Assembly: GCF_001424585.1 (NCBI RefSeq)
Contig: NZ_LMPJ01000013.1
Location: 21,537 to 85,536 of the forward strand
Origin: Chryseobacterium sp. Leaf180
GTDB lineage: Bacteria; Bacteroidota; Bacteroidia; Flavobacteriales; Weeksellaceae
Length of the DNA: 64,000 bases
Reading direction: 5' to 3'
Part shown: in pieces, positions 17,948 through 26,331 of the stretch
Numbering within the stretch: position 1 is the stretch's first letter
How the letters are laid out: each line of letters begins with the position of its first letter
Translations under genes and position numbers: made by a program
Notes under the pieces: generated by a model
What the model saw: only the letters and a program-made list of their open reading frames with translations
Database searches by the model: none
What the model was told of the DNA's origin: nothing

Positions 17948-18097
17948 TTAAACTGTACGCTGTCTGTGCAGGTAAATAAAGGTGAATATGTTGAGTGTTA
18001 ATGCTGCTTTTACGAAAATGTTGGTTTCAACAAAAAACGAAAAAAGTAATAAGCAGAATGAAATTATGATCATCGCTGCGAGCATTTTTTTCTTCAT
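17948..18097 (-). CDS. Small membrane protein downstream of the MerR gene
   Basis: 49 codons, start at 18097 and TAA at 17948-17950. The product MKKKMLAAMIIISFCLLLFSF... has a basic start, a hydrophobic helix at about 5-22, a second hydrophobic stretch at about 28-42 and a basic end (HRQRTV). The start codon lies 4 bp after the MerR stop, the spacing expected of a translationally coupled gene. The family is unknown. It could be a short inner-membrane peptide of one or two helices. Confidence 0.55.
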   Translation of the reverse strand: MKKKMLAAMIIISFCLLLFSFFVETNIFVKAALTLNIFTFIYLHRQRTV

Positions 18098-18101
18098 AAT
18101 C

Positions 18102-18446
18102 TTATTCTTCAGGTTTGTCGGCGAGAGAATCTTTAAGTTTTAATAATTCAGCTTTTACAAACTCCAGCCTGTCGATCAACGTTACCGTTTCCGAAATTCT
18201 GCTGTTGGTGGTAAGTGCGATTTTGGCACCGTCGAGCGTGTAGCCTTTTTCCTTCACGAGATGATAAATAATCTGCAGATTTTTGATGTCTTCCGGCGTA
18301 AAATAACGGTTTCCCTTTTTGTTTTTTTTCGGTTTAATTACCGGAAATTCGCCTTCCCAATATCGGATGAGTGATGCATTCACGTCGAATGCTCTGGCCA
18401 CTTCGCCAATCGAATAGTAGAGTTTATCGGGTAAATTGAGTTTCAT
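18102..18446 (-). CDS. MerR-family transcriptional regulator
   Basis: 114 residues. The N-terminal MerR winged helix is clear: YYSIGEVARAFDVNASLIRYWEGEFPVIKPKKN, then NRYFTPEDIKNLQIIYHLVKEKGYTLDGAKIAL, and a C-terminal dimer helix to the end. No metal-binding Cys are present, so it is not a classical metal sensor. Proteins of this form are common single-copy regulators in Flavobacteriia. The coupled 49-residue membrane protein starts 4 bp downstream and the HHH gene follows 63 bp further, so all three may be one unit. Confidence 0.88.
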   Translation of the reverse strand: MKLNLPDKLYYSIGEVARAFDVNASLIRYWEGEFPVIKPKKNKKGNRYFTPEDIKNLQIIYHLVKEKGYTLDGAKIALTTNSRISETVTLIDRLEFVKAELLKLKDSLADKPEE

Positions 18447-18516
18447 AAAATTGCAGATTCAGGAATCTTCAAAGATAATTTTTTTTGTGCCTTAATGCAA
18501 GTCTGGCCGTCGGTTG

Positions 18517-18524
18517 TATCTTTG
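18517..18524 (+). promoter_or_regulatory. -7 box almost touching the start codon
   Basis: TATCTTTG, a perfect match to TAnnTTTG, ends only 3 bp before the ATG at 18528. Transcription should begin at about 18530-18532, next to the second ATG at 18531, which implies a leaderless mRNA for the SMP-30-like gene. Confidence 0.5.
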
Positions 18525-18527
18525 CGC

Positions 18528-19424
18528 ATGATGAAATTTAAACCGTTGATGACCGCTGTTGGTTTGGTTTTGGTTGCCATACAGTGCAAAACCATCAATA
18601 GCCAGACTATGATATTTGAAAATGAAGAACCGAAGCTGGTTTCCGATCAGTTTAAATTTACGGAAGGTCCGTCGGCAGATTCTGAAGGCAATGTGTATTT
18701 TACCGATCAGCCGAATGATAAAATTTATGTTTGGGACTGGAAAACCAATGCTGTGACAGAATTTATGAATAAAACCGGCCGAGCCAACGGAACTTATTTT
18801 GATAAAGAAAACCGTTTGCTGACGTGCTCAGATGAGAAAGGTGAAATCTGGCGGATTTCAAAAGATCAGTCTGTGGAAGTTCTGATGCAGGGTTTTAAAG
18901 GAAAAAGATTGAATGGCCCGAATGACTTGTGGCTCGATCAGTTTGGCGGAATTTATTTTACTGATCCTTTGTACAGACGCGATTATTGGGTTGATTTTAA
19001 AGAAGAAATTCCGGAAAAAGATCTCTATTACCGTTTTAAAAATGGCGAAGTCATTAAAATTGAAACCTTCAAAGCGCCCAACGGTATTATCGGAAGCATT
19101 AAACAGAAAAAACTCTATGTTTCGGATATCGACGGCAAGAAAACCTATGTTTACGATATTCTAGGTGAAGGAAAACTTTCTGAAAAAAAACTGTTTTGCG
19201 AAATGGGAAGCGATGGAATGACGCTTGACGAACATGGAAATCTTTACTTAACAGGTGATGGTATAACTGTTTTTAATGCCAAAGGTGAGAAAATAAAACA
19301 CATCAATATTCCGGAAGAATGGACTGGTAATGTGACTTTCGGTGGAGAAAAAGGAAATATTCTTTTTATCACCGCCTCCAAATCAGTATACACGGTAAAA
19401 ACGAATACAAAGAGAATGAAATAA
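18528..19424 (+). CDS. SMP-30/gluconolactonase-like lipoprotein
   Basis: About 298 residues from ATG 18528 or 297 from the second ATG at 18531. The N-terminus MMKFKPLMTAVGLVLVAIQCK is a lipoprotein-type signal with Cys20. The rest is a six-bladed propeller of the SMP-30/gluconolactonase/LRE family: FTEGPSADSEGNVYFTDQPNDKI, NGTYFDKENRLLTCSDEKG, LNGPNDLWLDQFGGIYFTDP, KAPNGIIGS and SDGMTLDEHGNLYLT. The Glu, Asn and Asp expected at the metal site are present. It probably hydrolyses a sugar lactone in the periplasm; the substrate is unknown. Confidence 0.86.
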   Translation: MMKFKPLMTAVGLVLVAIQCKTINSQTMIFENEEPKLVSDQFKFTEGPSADSEGNVYFTDQPNDKIYVWDWKTNAVTEFMNKTGRANGTYFDKENRLLTCSDEKGEIWRISKDQSVEVLMQGFKGKRLNGPNDLWLDQFGGIYFTDPLYRRDYWVDFKEEIPEKDLYYRFKNGEVIKIETFKAPNGIIGSIKQKKLYVSDIDGKKTYVYDILGEGKLSEKKLFCEMGSDGMTLDEHGNLYLTGDGITVFNAKGEKIKHINIPEEWTGNVTFGGEKGNILFITASKSVYTVKTNTKRMK

Positions 19425-19480
19425 ATTTCAGACTGAGATTCATTATCAGTCTAAAGACGATATCTTAGCCTTGTTTTTAT

Positions 19481-20788
19481 TTAATAAGCCACTTCCATTT
19501 TCACTTTCTTGCCTTTCAGCTTTTCGGTGCTTAATTTTTTCAGTAAATCTTTGACTTTTTTTCTTGAAACAGCAACGTAAGAAGTTGTGTCTTTTACTTC
19601 AATAAGACCTAAATCTTCTTTTTCCAGTTCACCTTTTTTGATTAAATATCCTACGATATCCACTTTGTTTACCTTGTCTTTTTTTCCGGCGCTGATGTAA
19701 ACGGTTTGGAAAGGGGAGTTTTCCGGGACTTTAGAAAATTCAGTCACCGATTCTTCAGGCGTGTCTTTTTTGATGAACGGAAATTTTTCTTCAGCCGTCA
19801 TAATGAGATAAACCGAACCTTTCGCATTCATTCTTGCGGTTCGTCCGTTCCGGTGGATAAAAGCATCTTCGGTGGTCGGCAGCTGATAATGAACGATCGA
19901 TTCAACTTCCGGAACATCAAGACCTCTCGCCGCCAAATCAGTTGTGATTAAAACCTTCGCCGTATCGTTTCTGAATTTCAGCAGTGCACGCTCTCTTTCA
20001 TCCTGTTCCATCCCGCCGTGAAAGGTCTCTCTGTCGATTCCTTTTTCACCTAAAAGATCAGAAATGCGGTCAACAGCTTCTCTGTGATTGCAGAAAATCA
20101 GTGTTCTTTTATTTCCTATTTTACAGATCAGATGAAATAAAGTATCCAGTTTTTCTTCAGAAGTCGTCATTACTTTTCTCAACTGAATATCAGGTTTATT
20201 TTCACCTAATTTCAGGAAATCAACAATTTTTTCATCTTTCAGACCTGTGAATTTCGGTATTTCGTTCATCGATGTCGCCGAAGTCAGAATTCTCTGGTAA
20301 AGATTGTACATGTTTTCGATAATATATTCCATATCATCATGAAAACCAAGCTCTAAAGCTTTGTCAAACTCATCAAGAACGAGATTTTTAATGGTCTTCA
20401 CATCAAGATTTTTATTTATCATGTGGTATGCGATTCTTCCCGGAGTCCCGATCAATACAGCAGGAGCTTCCTTAAGATTGTTCATTTCAATCTTTTTATC
20501 GTGACCACCATAGCAAACCGTTACTTTAAAATCTGTTCCCATCGATTTGAAAACCTGCTCAATCTGCAGAGCCAGTTCTCTTGCCGGAACCACAATTAAA
20601 GCCTGAATTCCTGTCGCTTCTTTCTTCAGATTTCTTAGAACGGGAAACAGAAAAGCCAGTGTTTTCCCAGAACCGGTAGGAGAAAGTAAAACAACATCTG
20701 TATTGTTTTCCGTTGTTTTATAAGTAGATTTCTGCATCTGATTCATATCCTGAATCTGCAGTTTTTTGTAGATCGCTTCCAATTCCAT
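19481..20788 (-). CDS. DEAD-box RNA helicase with DbpA-type C-terminus
   Basis: 435 residues. Helicase core: Q-like motif, Walker A SPTGSGKT (about 36-43), PARELALQ, TPGRIAYH, motif II as VLDEFDKALELGF, motif III SAT, then TLIFCNHREAVDRI, TDLAARGLDVP and HRNGRTAR. The C-terminal 75 residues (TVYISAGKKDKVNKVDIVGYLIKKG...SYVAVSRKKVKDLL) resemble the RNA-binding domain of DbpA, which targets 23S rRNA during large-subunit assembly. Motif II is DEFD rather than DEAD, keeping the catalytic Asp-Glu. Cytosolic single gene, convergent with the SMP-30-like gene. A role in ribosome assembly is inferred. Confidence 0.9.
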   Translation of the reverse strand: MELEAIYKKLQIQDMNQMQKSTYKTTENNTDVVLLSPTGSGKTLAFLFPVLRNLKKEATGIQALIVVPARELALQIEQVFKSMGTDFKVTVCYGGHDKKIEMNNLKEAPAVLIGTPGRIAYHMINKNLDVKTIKNLVLDEFDKALELGFHDDMEYIIENMYNLYQRILTSATSMNEIPKFTGLKDEKIVDFLKLGENKPDIQLRKVMTTSEEKLDTLFHLICKIGNKRTLIFCNHREAVDRISDLLGEKGIDRETFHGGMEQDERERALLKFRNDTAKVLITTDLAARGLDVPEVESIVHYQLPTTEDAFIHRNGRTARMNAKGSVYLIMTAEEKFPFIKKDTPEESVTEFSKVPENSPFQTVYISAGKKDKVNKVDIVGYLIKKGELEKEDLGLIEVKDTTSYVAVSRKKVKDLLKKLSTEKLKGKKVKMEVAY

Positions 20789-21048
20789 GCGGCAAAGGTA
20801 GGAGATTTAGAGGAAAATTTGTTCTCACTTAATGATTAAGCAATCGTAACCTCATACTAAACTGAAGTAAAGTACTGAAAGATAGTGAATTGTACTTGAT
20901 TCGCTGTTCGTAATGATTGATTTTCTTATCATAGCTGTTGGTTTCAGTATCAGAAAAAACCGGGGACTGCACACTACATTTTTCTGTCATTCTAATTATT
21001 TTAAAGAAATTTGCAGAACCAACAACCAAACACTAAAATCCACATTCC

Positions 21049-21471
21049 ATGTCTCCCGAAAAAAGAAAACTCGTCACCGACAGCTTCGCAAAATCTGAAA
21101 CACTGCAATTCTACAAAGCAGAAATCGTTTCCATGGAAAAAGATTTTATCTCCATTAAAGTTCCGAAAATGCAGCTGATGACACGCACTGCAGGAATGTT
21201 CAACGGGGCGATGATTGCCTCACTGGTCGATGCTTCATCGGGTTATGCCGCGGTCACGCATTACGAAAACGACTGTTATGTAGTGACGGTCGAACTGAAA
21301 GTAAATTATCTGCGGCCTGCAGTTGGCGAAGCATTGCTGTCAAAATCTTACGTCATTAAAGGCGGAAAAAAGATCAGCACCATCCGCACAGAAATCTATA
21401 CCGTTAATAACGAAAATCAGGAGGAAACCCATGTTGCGACCTCGCTGGTAACGATGATGAGAATTAAATAA
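21049..21471 (+). CDS. PaaI-type hotdog-fold thioesterase
   Basis: 140 residues with the hotdog thioesterase pattern: FNGAMIASLVDASSGYAAVTH (the position of the catalytic acid in a PaaI/YdiI-like helix), then VVTVELKVNYLRPAVGEALL and a C-terminal strand. Members hydrolyse acyl- or aroyl-CoA thioesters. There is no paa gene set nearby, so it is probably a housekeeping acyl-CoA thioesterase. It ends in a hairpin and is a single-gene unit. Confidence 0.85.
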   Translation: MSPEKRKLVTDSFAKSETLQFYKAEIVSMEKDFISIKVPKMQLMTRTAGMFNGAMIASLVDASSGYAAVTHYENDCYVVTVELKVNYLRPAVGEALLSKSYVIKGGKKISTIRTEIYTVNNENQEETHVATSLVTMMRIK

Positions 21472-21477
21472 AACATG

Positions 21478-21509
21478 AGATATTCCATTTTCTTTCTGGA
21501 ATATCTTTT
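21478..21509 (+). terminator. Likely terminator of the thioesterase gene
   Basis: AGATATTCCA and TGGAATATCT form a 10-bp stem directly after the stop, followed by a short TTTT. Confidence 0.6.
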
Positions 21510-21539
21510 GTACACAGATCAATCTAAAAATAATAAACT

Positions 21540-21878
21540 ATGAATCTTATTTTCCGACTTCTCATCACCGCAATTGTCGCGATTTTATTAACCAGAATTC
21601 TTTCAGGAGTACACTTTGACAGTTTCGGAACGGCAATCATTTTTGCCATCGTCCTGTCGCTTCTGAATTTAATCGTAAAACCTGTGCTAAGCCTTTTTGG
21701 TTTGCCTTTAACGATCATCACGCTGGGATTTTTCTCGCTCGTCATTAATGCTTTGATTATTCTGCTTGCCGATTATTTTATCGACAGCATGCAGGTAGAC
21801 GGCTTCTGGTGGGCATTTATCTTCAGTATTCTACTGTCTTTCATCACGTCGCTCGCAAACTCTATGTTGAATGACTGA
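21540..21878 (+). CDS. Phage-holin-family IV (YvlD-like) membrane protein
   Basis: 112 residues, almost all hydrophobic, with four predicted membrane helices. The signature (AIIFAIVLSLLNLIVKPVLSLFGLPLTIITLGFFSLVINALIILLADYF) is that of the holin superfamily IV/YvlD membrane proteins. Despite the name these are normal chromosomal genes, and there is no lysis or phage gene here. The function is unclear; envelope-stress links are reported for some members. It ends in a strong terminator. Confidence 0.88.
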   Translation: MNLIFRLLITAIVAILLTRILSGVHFDSFGTAIIFAIVLSLLNLIVKPVLSLFGLPLTIITLGFFSLVINALIILLADYFIDSMQVDGFWWAFIFSILLSFITSLANSMLND

Positions 21879-21900
21879 TCATACACACCATTATAAAACA

Positions 21901-21936
21901 AAATTGCCAATCGTGAAGACTGGCAATTTTTTTTGT
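21901..21936 (+). terminator. Rho-independent terminator
   Basis: AATTGCCA and TGGCAATT pair across an 11-base loop and are followed by a run of eight T. It lies about 22 bp after the holin-like gene. Confidence 0.8.
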
Positions 21937-21989
21937 GATAAATCTTTTATTATCTAATTCTAAACAAGATTTTAGAAGTCATCATAGCG

Positions 21990-22019
21990 TTGAAATGTAA
22001 TCGTATTTACATAAATTTG
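21990..22019 (+). promoter_or_regulatory. Promoter of the S9 peptidase
   Basis: TTG at 21990-21992 (-33) and TAAATTTG at 22012-22019 (-7) are separated by 19 bp, the ideal Bacteroidetes spacing. Transcription starting near 22026 supports translation from 22089 rather than the in-frame start at 21990. Confidence 0.65.
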
Positions 22020-22088
22020 AATTTCTTAAATTATCAACAGCAGAGTTTTAGTATTAAACTCCGAAACTTTACCGTAAAGCAAAACAAT

Positions 22089-24083
22089 ATGAAACTAAAA
22101 TACAGCCTGCTCGCTTTGGCAGCGCCTTTTGTAATGAATGCACAACAACTGATGACACCCGAGATTCTCTGGACTTTAAAAAAAGTGGGAGTTCAGGCGG
22201 TTTCTCCAGACCAGTCTTCACTGATTTATAAAGTCGGACAGGTTGATCTTAAAACCGAGAAAACAAAGAACGAAAGTTTTTTTCTTAATGTGTCGAATAA
22301 CCAGACTTCTAAAATTGATTTGGGTAAAAAATCACTTATTCAGTGGGATAAAAACGGCTTATATGCGCAGGAAGGCGACAAGATTTTCCTGTCAAAAGAC
22401 AGCGGGAAAACATGGACAGAATTTTACACGATCGGTGAAGCTGATAACATCGTAATTTCTCCGGACGGAAAGAAAATTGCCTTCAGCAAACAGGTTTTGG
22501 TGGAAAAAATAATGGGAAAAGACAAATATTCCGACACTCCCAAAACAACTGCACAGATTTATACAGATTTGAATCACAGACACTGGGATTACTTTAATGA
22601 AGGAAAATACAATCACGTTTTTGTGGTAAACACCTCTTCAAACGTTGATTCTGCGAAAGATTTACTGGAAGGAAAAATGTGGGATTCTCCGCAGCGACCA
22701 TTCGGTGGCGCGGAAGATTTTATTTTCAGTCCGGATTCTGCTCAGCTTTTATACGTTACAAAACCAAAAAGTGGAAAAGAATATTCTACAAGCACCAACA
22801 CCGATATTTTTGCGTATGATTTGGCCTCAGGAACGACTAAAAATTTAACTGAAACCAATAAAGGTTATGATCTAAATCCAAAATTCAGTCCGGATGGGAA
22901 ATCTTTGGTTTGGCAAAGTATGGAGCGCGACGGTTTTGAAGCAGATAAAAACGACATTAAACTGATGGACTGGAAGTCTGGTAAAACTTCAAATCTTACA
23001 AAGGCGTGGGACGAATCTGTGACAGGAGATGTTTTCTGGAGCGGCGATTCAAAATCGATTTATTTTACAGCGGCTTTCAGAGGAACAAAACAGCTTTTTT
23101 CTTTAAATCCTAAAGATTCAAAAGTTCAGCAGATTACCAAAGGTGATTTTGATGTGAATGAAATTTTTGCAGACCAGAAATCTTCATTATTAGTTTCGAA
23201 AACAGACATCAACCACGCATCAGAAATTTTTTCGGTTAACCTTAAAAATGGAGAATTAAAGCAGATTACCGAAGCCAATAAAGAGATGTATTCTAAATTG
23301 ACTTTAGGGAAATCGGAACTGAAAATGGTAAAAACAACCGACGGAAAAGAAATGGGCGTGTGGTTTCATTATCCGCCCGACTTTGATCCGAATAAAAAAT
23401 ATCCCACTTTAGTCTATTGTCAGGGCGGTCCGCAATCTGCTTTAACGCAATTTTTCAGCACCAGATGGAATTTTGCTTTAATGGCTGCCAACGGCTACAT
23501 CGTTGTTGCACCAAACCGCCGCGGAATGCCGGGTTGGGGAACACAATGGAACGAAGCAATCTCGAAGGACTGGGGCGGGCAGCCGATTAAAGATTATTTG
23601 TCGGCAACAGATTTCGCAAAAACATTACCGTATGTTGATGGTGAAAGAGTGGCTGCAGTTGGCGCGAGCTACGGTGGTTACAGCGTTTTCATGCTGGCTG
23701 GAGTTCACAACAACAGATTCAAAACGTTCATCGCGCACGACGGATTGTTTGATATGAAATCGTGGTATTTAACAACCGAAGAACTTTGGTTTGCCAACTG
23801 GGATTTGGGTTCACCGTGGGAAAAGCCTTTGCCCAAAGCGTATACTGATTTTAATCCGAGCAATTTTGTAGATAAATGGAACAAACCTATTATGATTTTT
23901 CAGGGTGGAATTGATTACAGAGTTCCGTACGAACAGGGTCAGGAAGCTTTTCAGGCTGCTAAGCTGAGAGGTTTGAAATCAAAATTTGTGTATTTCCCGA
24001 ACGAAAACCATTGGGTTCTTCAACCTCAGAACGGTTTGGTTTGGCAGAGAGAATTTTTTGACTGGCTGAAAGAAACTTTGTAA
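22089..24083 (+). CDS. Periplasmic S9-family prolyl oligopeptidase/DPP-like peptidase
   Basis: 664 residues from ATG 22089, starting with a signal peptide (MKLKYSLLALAAPFVMNAQ). The N-terminal half is a beta-propeller with repeated FSPDGK/WSGDSK motifs. The C-terminal alpha/beta hydrolase holds the triad: Ser527 in GASYGGYSVF, Asp in GGIDYRVPYEQG and His in NENHWVLQPQ. Family members trim dipeptides or acylated residues from short peptides. Export suggests a role in peptide scavenging from external protein (inference). Its leader carries a well-spaced promoter. Confidence 0.92.
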   Translation: MKLKYSLLALAAPFVMNAQQLMTPEILWTLKKVGVQAVSPDQSSLIYKVGQVDLKTEKTKNESFFLNVSNNQTSKIDLGKKSLIQWDKNGLYAQEGDKIFLSKDSGKTWTEFYTIGEADNIVISPDGKKIAFSKQVLVEKIMGKDKYSDTPKTTAQIYTDLNHRHWDYFNEGKYNHVFVVNTSSNVDSAKDLLEGKMWDSPQRPFGGAEDFIFSPDSAQLLYVTKPKSGKEYSTSTNTDIFAYDLASGTTKNLTETNKGYDLNPKFSPDGKSLVWQSMERDGFEADKNDIKLMDWKSGKTSNLTKAWDESVTGDVFWSGDSKSIYFTAAFRGTKQLFSLNPKDSKVQQITKGDFDVNEIFADQKSSLLVSKTDINHASEIFSVNLKNGELKQITEANKEMYSKLTLGKSELKMVKTTDGKEMGVWFHYPPDFDPNKKYPTLVYCQGGPQSALTQFFSTRWNFALMAANGYIVVAPNRRGMPGWGTQWNEAISKDWGGQPIKDYLSATDFAKTLPYVDGERVAAVGASYGGYSVFMLAGVHNNRFKTFIAHDGLFDMKSWYLTTEELWFANWDLGSPWEKPLPKAYTDFNPSNFVDKWNKPIMIFQGGIDYRVPYEQGQEAFQAAKLRGLKSKFVYFPNENHWVLQPQNGLVWQREFFDWLKETL

Positions 24084-24086
24084 AAA

Positions 24087-24141
24087 TTCCCCTCCATTGG
24101 AGGGGTGGCAAAAATTTGAAAAATTTTTGACGGAGTGGTTA
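24087..24141. repeat. Dispersed intergenic palindromic repeat (flavobacterial type)
   Basis: Starting 3 bp after the peptidase stop is a composite element. CCCCTCCATTGGAGGGG is a perfect hairpin, followed by TGGC, then AAAAATTTGAAAAATTTTT (a second palindrome) and GACGGAGTGGTT. I know this layout (a GGAGGGG hairpin followed by GACGGGGTGGTT) as a short repeat scattered between genes in many Bacteroidetes genomes. It may act as a terminator for the peptidase gene. Only one copy lies in this window. Confidence 0.6.
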
Positions 24142-24249
24142 ATAAAAACGACAGATTATCAGAATAATTTATCACTAAAAGCGGGCAGCAGTCCGCTTTT
24201 TTATTGCTTTAAACTGACTTTTTTTAAGCAAAATCTTTATCTTTAAATC

Positions 24250-24738
24250 ATGGAAAACAGGATTTCATCTTTCCCGCCGATTATTGACAGCGATTCTAAA
24301 ATTCTGATTTTAGGTTCAATTCCCGGCGGAAAATCCTTGGAAAAACAGCAGTATTACGCACATCCACAGAATAAATTCTGGAAAATTATTTTTAAAATTT
24401 TTAATGAAGAATTTACAGATGACTACATTGAAAAAATTAATATTTTAAAAAATCATCATATTGCACTTTGGGACGTCATCGATTCCTGCGAGCGGAAGGG
24501 AAGCTTGGATTCTGAAATCAAAAACGAAGAAGCAAACCAGATCGAAGAACTTTTAGATAAGCATACAAATATTAAAGCCATCTTTTGCAACGGCGGAAAA
24601 TCATTTAAAAATGCACAAAAAATTTTAGGAAAAGACTCTAAAATTCCGGTATTTTTACTGCCGTCTACGAGTCCGCTACACACGATTTCTTTTGAAAGAA
24701 AACTGGAGGATTGGAGAATAATTAAAAAATATTTATGA
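24250..24738 (+). CDS. DNA-deoxyinosine glycosylase (uracil-DNA glycosylase superfamily)
   Basis: 162 residues. The N-terminal motif LILGSIPGGKSLEKQQYYAH and NKFWKII match the active-site block of the hypoxanthine/deoxyinosine DNA glycosylase branch (UDG family 6). The C-terminal motif LPSTSPLHT is the second conserved block. The enzyme removes hypoxanthine, and possibly other deaminated bases, from DNA in base excision repair. The last four bases overlap the start of the next gene (ATGA), so the two are translationally coupled. Confidence 0.87.
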   Translation: MENRISSFPPIIDSDSKILILGSIPGGKSLEKQQYYAHPQNKFWKIIFKIFNEEFTDDYIEKINILKNHHIALWDVIDSCERKGSLDSEIKNEEANQIEELLDKHTNIKAIFCNGGKSFKNAQKILGKDSKIPVFLLPSTSPLHTISFERKLEDWRIIKKYL

Positions 24739-25403
24739 AAAAATTACTGACCACTTTTTTACTGCTTTACAGCCTGGCGATTTTCTCACAGACGTATCAT
24801 TTTGATTATTATCTCTACTACAAAAGCGAATTGACCCGAAACCATAATACCGATACAAGGGATTATCAGTTCCTAGTAGATTCAAAAGCTCACGCATACG
24901 AAATGAAATTTCGATATGAAAACAAAAAAACAACGGCAACGATTGTGGATTATGATAAAGAAATCACACATTTCTTCAATGTGAAAAACATATCCTTTCC
25001 TTTGAAGAATGAACATTTTGAGTATTTGTATTCTGTAAAAATACAAAGTGTGAAAAAACAGTTTGAGGAAGATTTTAACCGCAGATTTTTTTCATCAGAG
25101 CTGATTTCGCAACAAGATGGTTTGTTCGAGTATTCAATTAAGGAATTTAGAAATAAAAGAATGAAAAATCCTTCCTCAAAAGCAAGGGTAGAATTTGCAA
25201 AATTTGATGCCGACCTTTCTTCTTTTGTTTTGAATAAACTTTTTGATTACCAAGAGATTTATAAAAAGCTTGATTTTAAAGAAAATTATATTGTAAAAAG
25301 CGCTACAAATAAATTCGATGGTGCGGTAGTGAGTTACAAACTGGAAGCGGTCGAACCGCAAAATCTTGACTTAATTATTTCTAAGGATCAATTAAAATTT
25401 TAA
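24735..25403 (+). CDS. Hypothetical secreted protein coupled to the DNA glycosylase
   Basis: 222 residues with a signal peptide (MKKLLTTFLLLYSLAIFSQ). The remainder is beta-rich at first (YHFDYYLYYKSELTRN, AYEMKFRYENKKTTATIVDYD) and then helical and Lys-rich. No known domain. It starts inside the glycosylase stop (4-bp overlap), an odd pairing of a nuclear-acid repair enzyme with an exported protein, most likely co-expression without shared function. It is closed by a hairpin terminator. Confidence 0.65.
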   Translation: MKKLLTTFLLLYSLAIFSQTYHFDYYLYYKSELTRNHNTDTRDYQFLVDSKAHAYEMKFRYENKKTTATIVDYDKEITHFFNVKNISFPLKNEHFEYLYSVKIQSVKKQFEEDFNRRFFSSELISQQDGLFEYSIKEFRNKRMKNPSSKARVEFAKFDADLSSFVLNKLFDYQEIYKKLDFKENYIVKSATNKFDGAVVSYKLEAVEPQNLDLIISKDQLKF

Positions 25404-25404
25404 T

Positions 25405-25436
25405 AAAAAGCAGGAGATTATCCTGCTTTTCTTTTA
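25405..25436 (+). terminator. Rho-independent terminator
   Basis: AAAAGCAGGA and TCCTGCTTTT form a perfect stem with a GATTA loop and a T-rich tail. The A-run on the left lets it also serve the convergent AIM24 gene ending at 25445. Confidence 0.8.
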
Positions 25437-25444
25437 TCTTTTTC

Positions 25445-26137
25445 CTATTTAGCCACCACATAAATCTCTTCATACGGCTGTATCAAAACCCAGCCGTTTC
25501 CAGAAAATTTCATCTGAAATTCTTCACCGCTTCCGCGTCCCATGAGACTTTTAAAAGAAACATTGGTTTTCAGATCCGGACTGAGATTTCCAGACCAAGC
25601 AACCGTGGCATTGGGATCTGTAAAAACCGGTGTATCGGGCGTTACCATTAAGGTAAGCGGCTCGCCATGCGTGGTGATCGCAATGTGACCTGTCCCGGAA
25701 AGTTTTACCTGAAAAAGACCGCCGGACATCATTCCTGCAATGCTTTTAAGCATCGTGATGTCGCTTTTAATGCTTTGTTCGTGCGCTAGAACATCGTTTC
25801 CGTTCACAAAAAGCGTTTCGTTATTCAGATAGAGAATTCTTACTTTTTTGCCGGAATCGGCCACATACAATTTTCCGGTTCCCTCGGCTTTCATCAACCG
25901 TGAACCTTCGCCGCTGATTGCCTTTTTAATTAAATTTCCGATTCCGCCGGAGAGCATTCCCTGTCTTTCGAAGTTGATGTTTCCTACATAACCGACCATA
26001 CTTCCGGTTTTTGTCCAGACCGCCTGACTGTTGAGGTTGATTTCTAAAAGTGCCGGTTTTTCAAGTTCAAAATAATCTCTTTCTAATGGATTTTCTTTGG
26101 TTTCTTTTACAAATTCTTCTAAAGAATATTTACTCAT
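25445..26137 (-). CDS. AIM24-family protein
   Basis: 230 residues, all beta, with the family pattern: LEINLNSQAVWTKTGSMVGY, GNINFERQGMLSGGIGNLIKKAISGEGSRLMKAEGTG, VNGNDVLAHEQSIKSDITM and TPDTPVFTDPNATVAWSGNL, ending GNGWVLIQPYEE. AIM24/TIGR00266 proteins form trimeric beta-barrels with a TRAP-like fold. Their role in bacteria is unknown; the eukaryotic relative is mitochondrial. No signal peptide. Single gene, convergent with the glycosylase operon. Confidence 0.88.
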   Translation of the reverse strand: MSKYSLEEFVKETKENPLERDYFELEKPALLEINLNSQAVWTKTGSMVGYVGNINFERQGMLSGGIGNLIKKAISGEGSRLMKAEGTGKLYVADSGKKVRILYLNNETLFVNGNDVLAHEQSIKSDITMLKSIAGMMSGGLFQVKLSGTGHIAITTHGEPLTLMVTPDTPVFTDPNATVAWSGNLSPDLKTNVSFKSLMGRGSGEEFQMKFSGNGWVLIQPYEEIYVVAK

Positions 26138-26243
26138 AGCAATTGTTTTGTCATCCCGAAAATACTGTTATTATCTTTCTTTTGTATGACTTTAAAATTA
26201 ACTTTTGTAAAGTTGTAGAAAGCAGCACATTAAAACTTAGCAC

Positions 26244-26274
26244 TTGACAAAGGCTTTTCTATGTCGTATATTTG
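26244..26274 (+). promoter_or_regulatory. Promoter of queA
   Basis: TTG at 26244-26246 and a perfect TATATTTG at 26267-26274, 20 bp apart. The leader of about 50 nt before the queA start is AT-rich; I see no preQ1 riboswitch fold in it. Confidence 0.7.
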
Positions 26275-26331
26275 CAACTCTAAAAATTACATTCCGTAGT
26301 TTTTATAATTTTTAAACCGTAATTTAAAAAA

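Noticed and set aside
20829..21098. Short frames on both strands between the helicase and thioesterase genes
   Set aside because: They overlap each other and the promoter region, show no codon pattern or ribosome-binding context, and resemble no protein.
21540..21878. Holin-family protein as a sign of a prophage
   Set aside because: The YvlD-like branch is chromosomal, and no other phage gene, integrase or att site is close by.
26275..26331. preQ1 riboswitch in the queA leader
   Set aside because: The leader is only about 50 nt and AT-rich, and I find no C-rich loop and A-rich tail arrangement of the preQ1 type.
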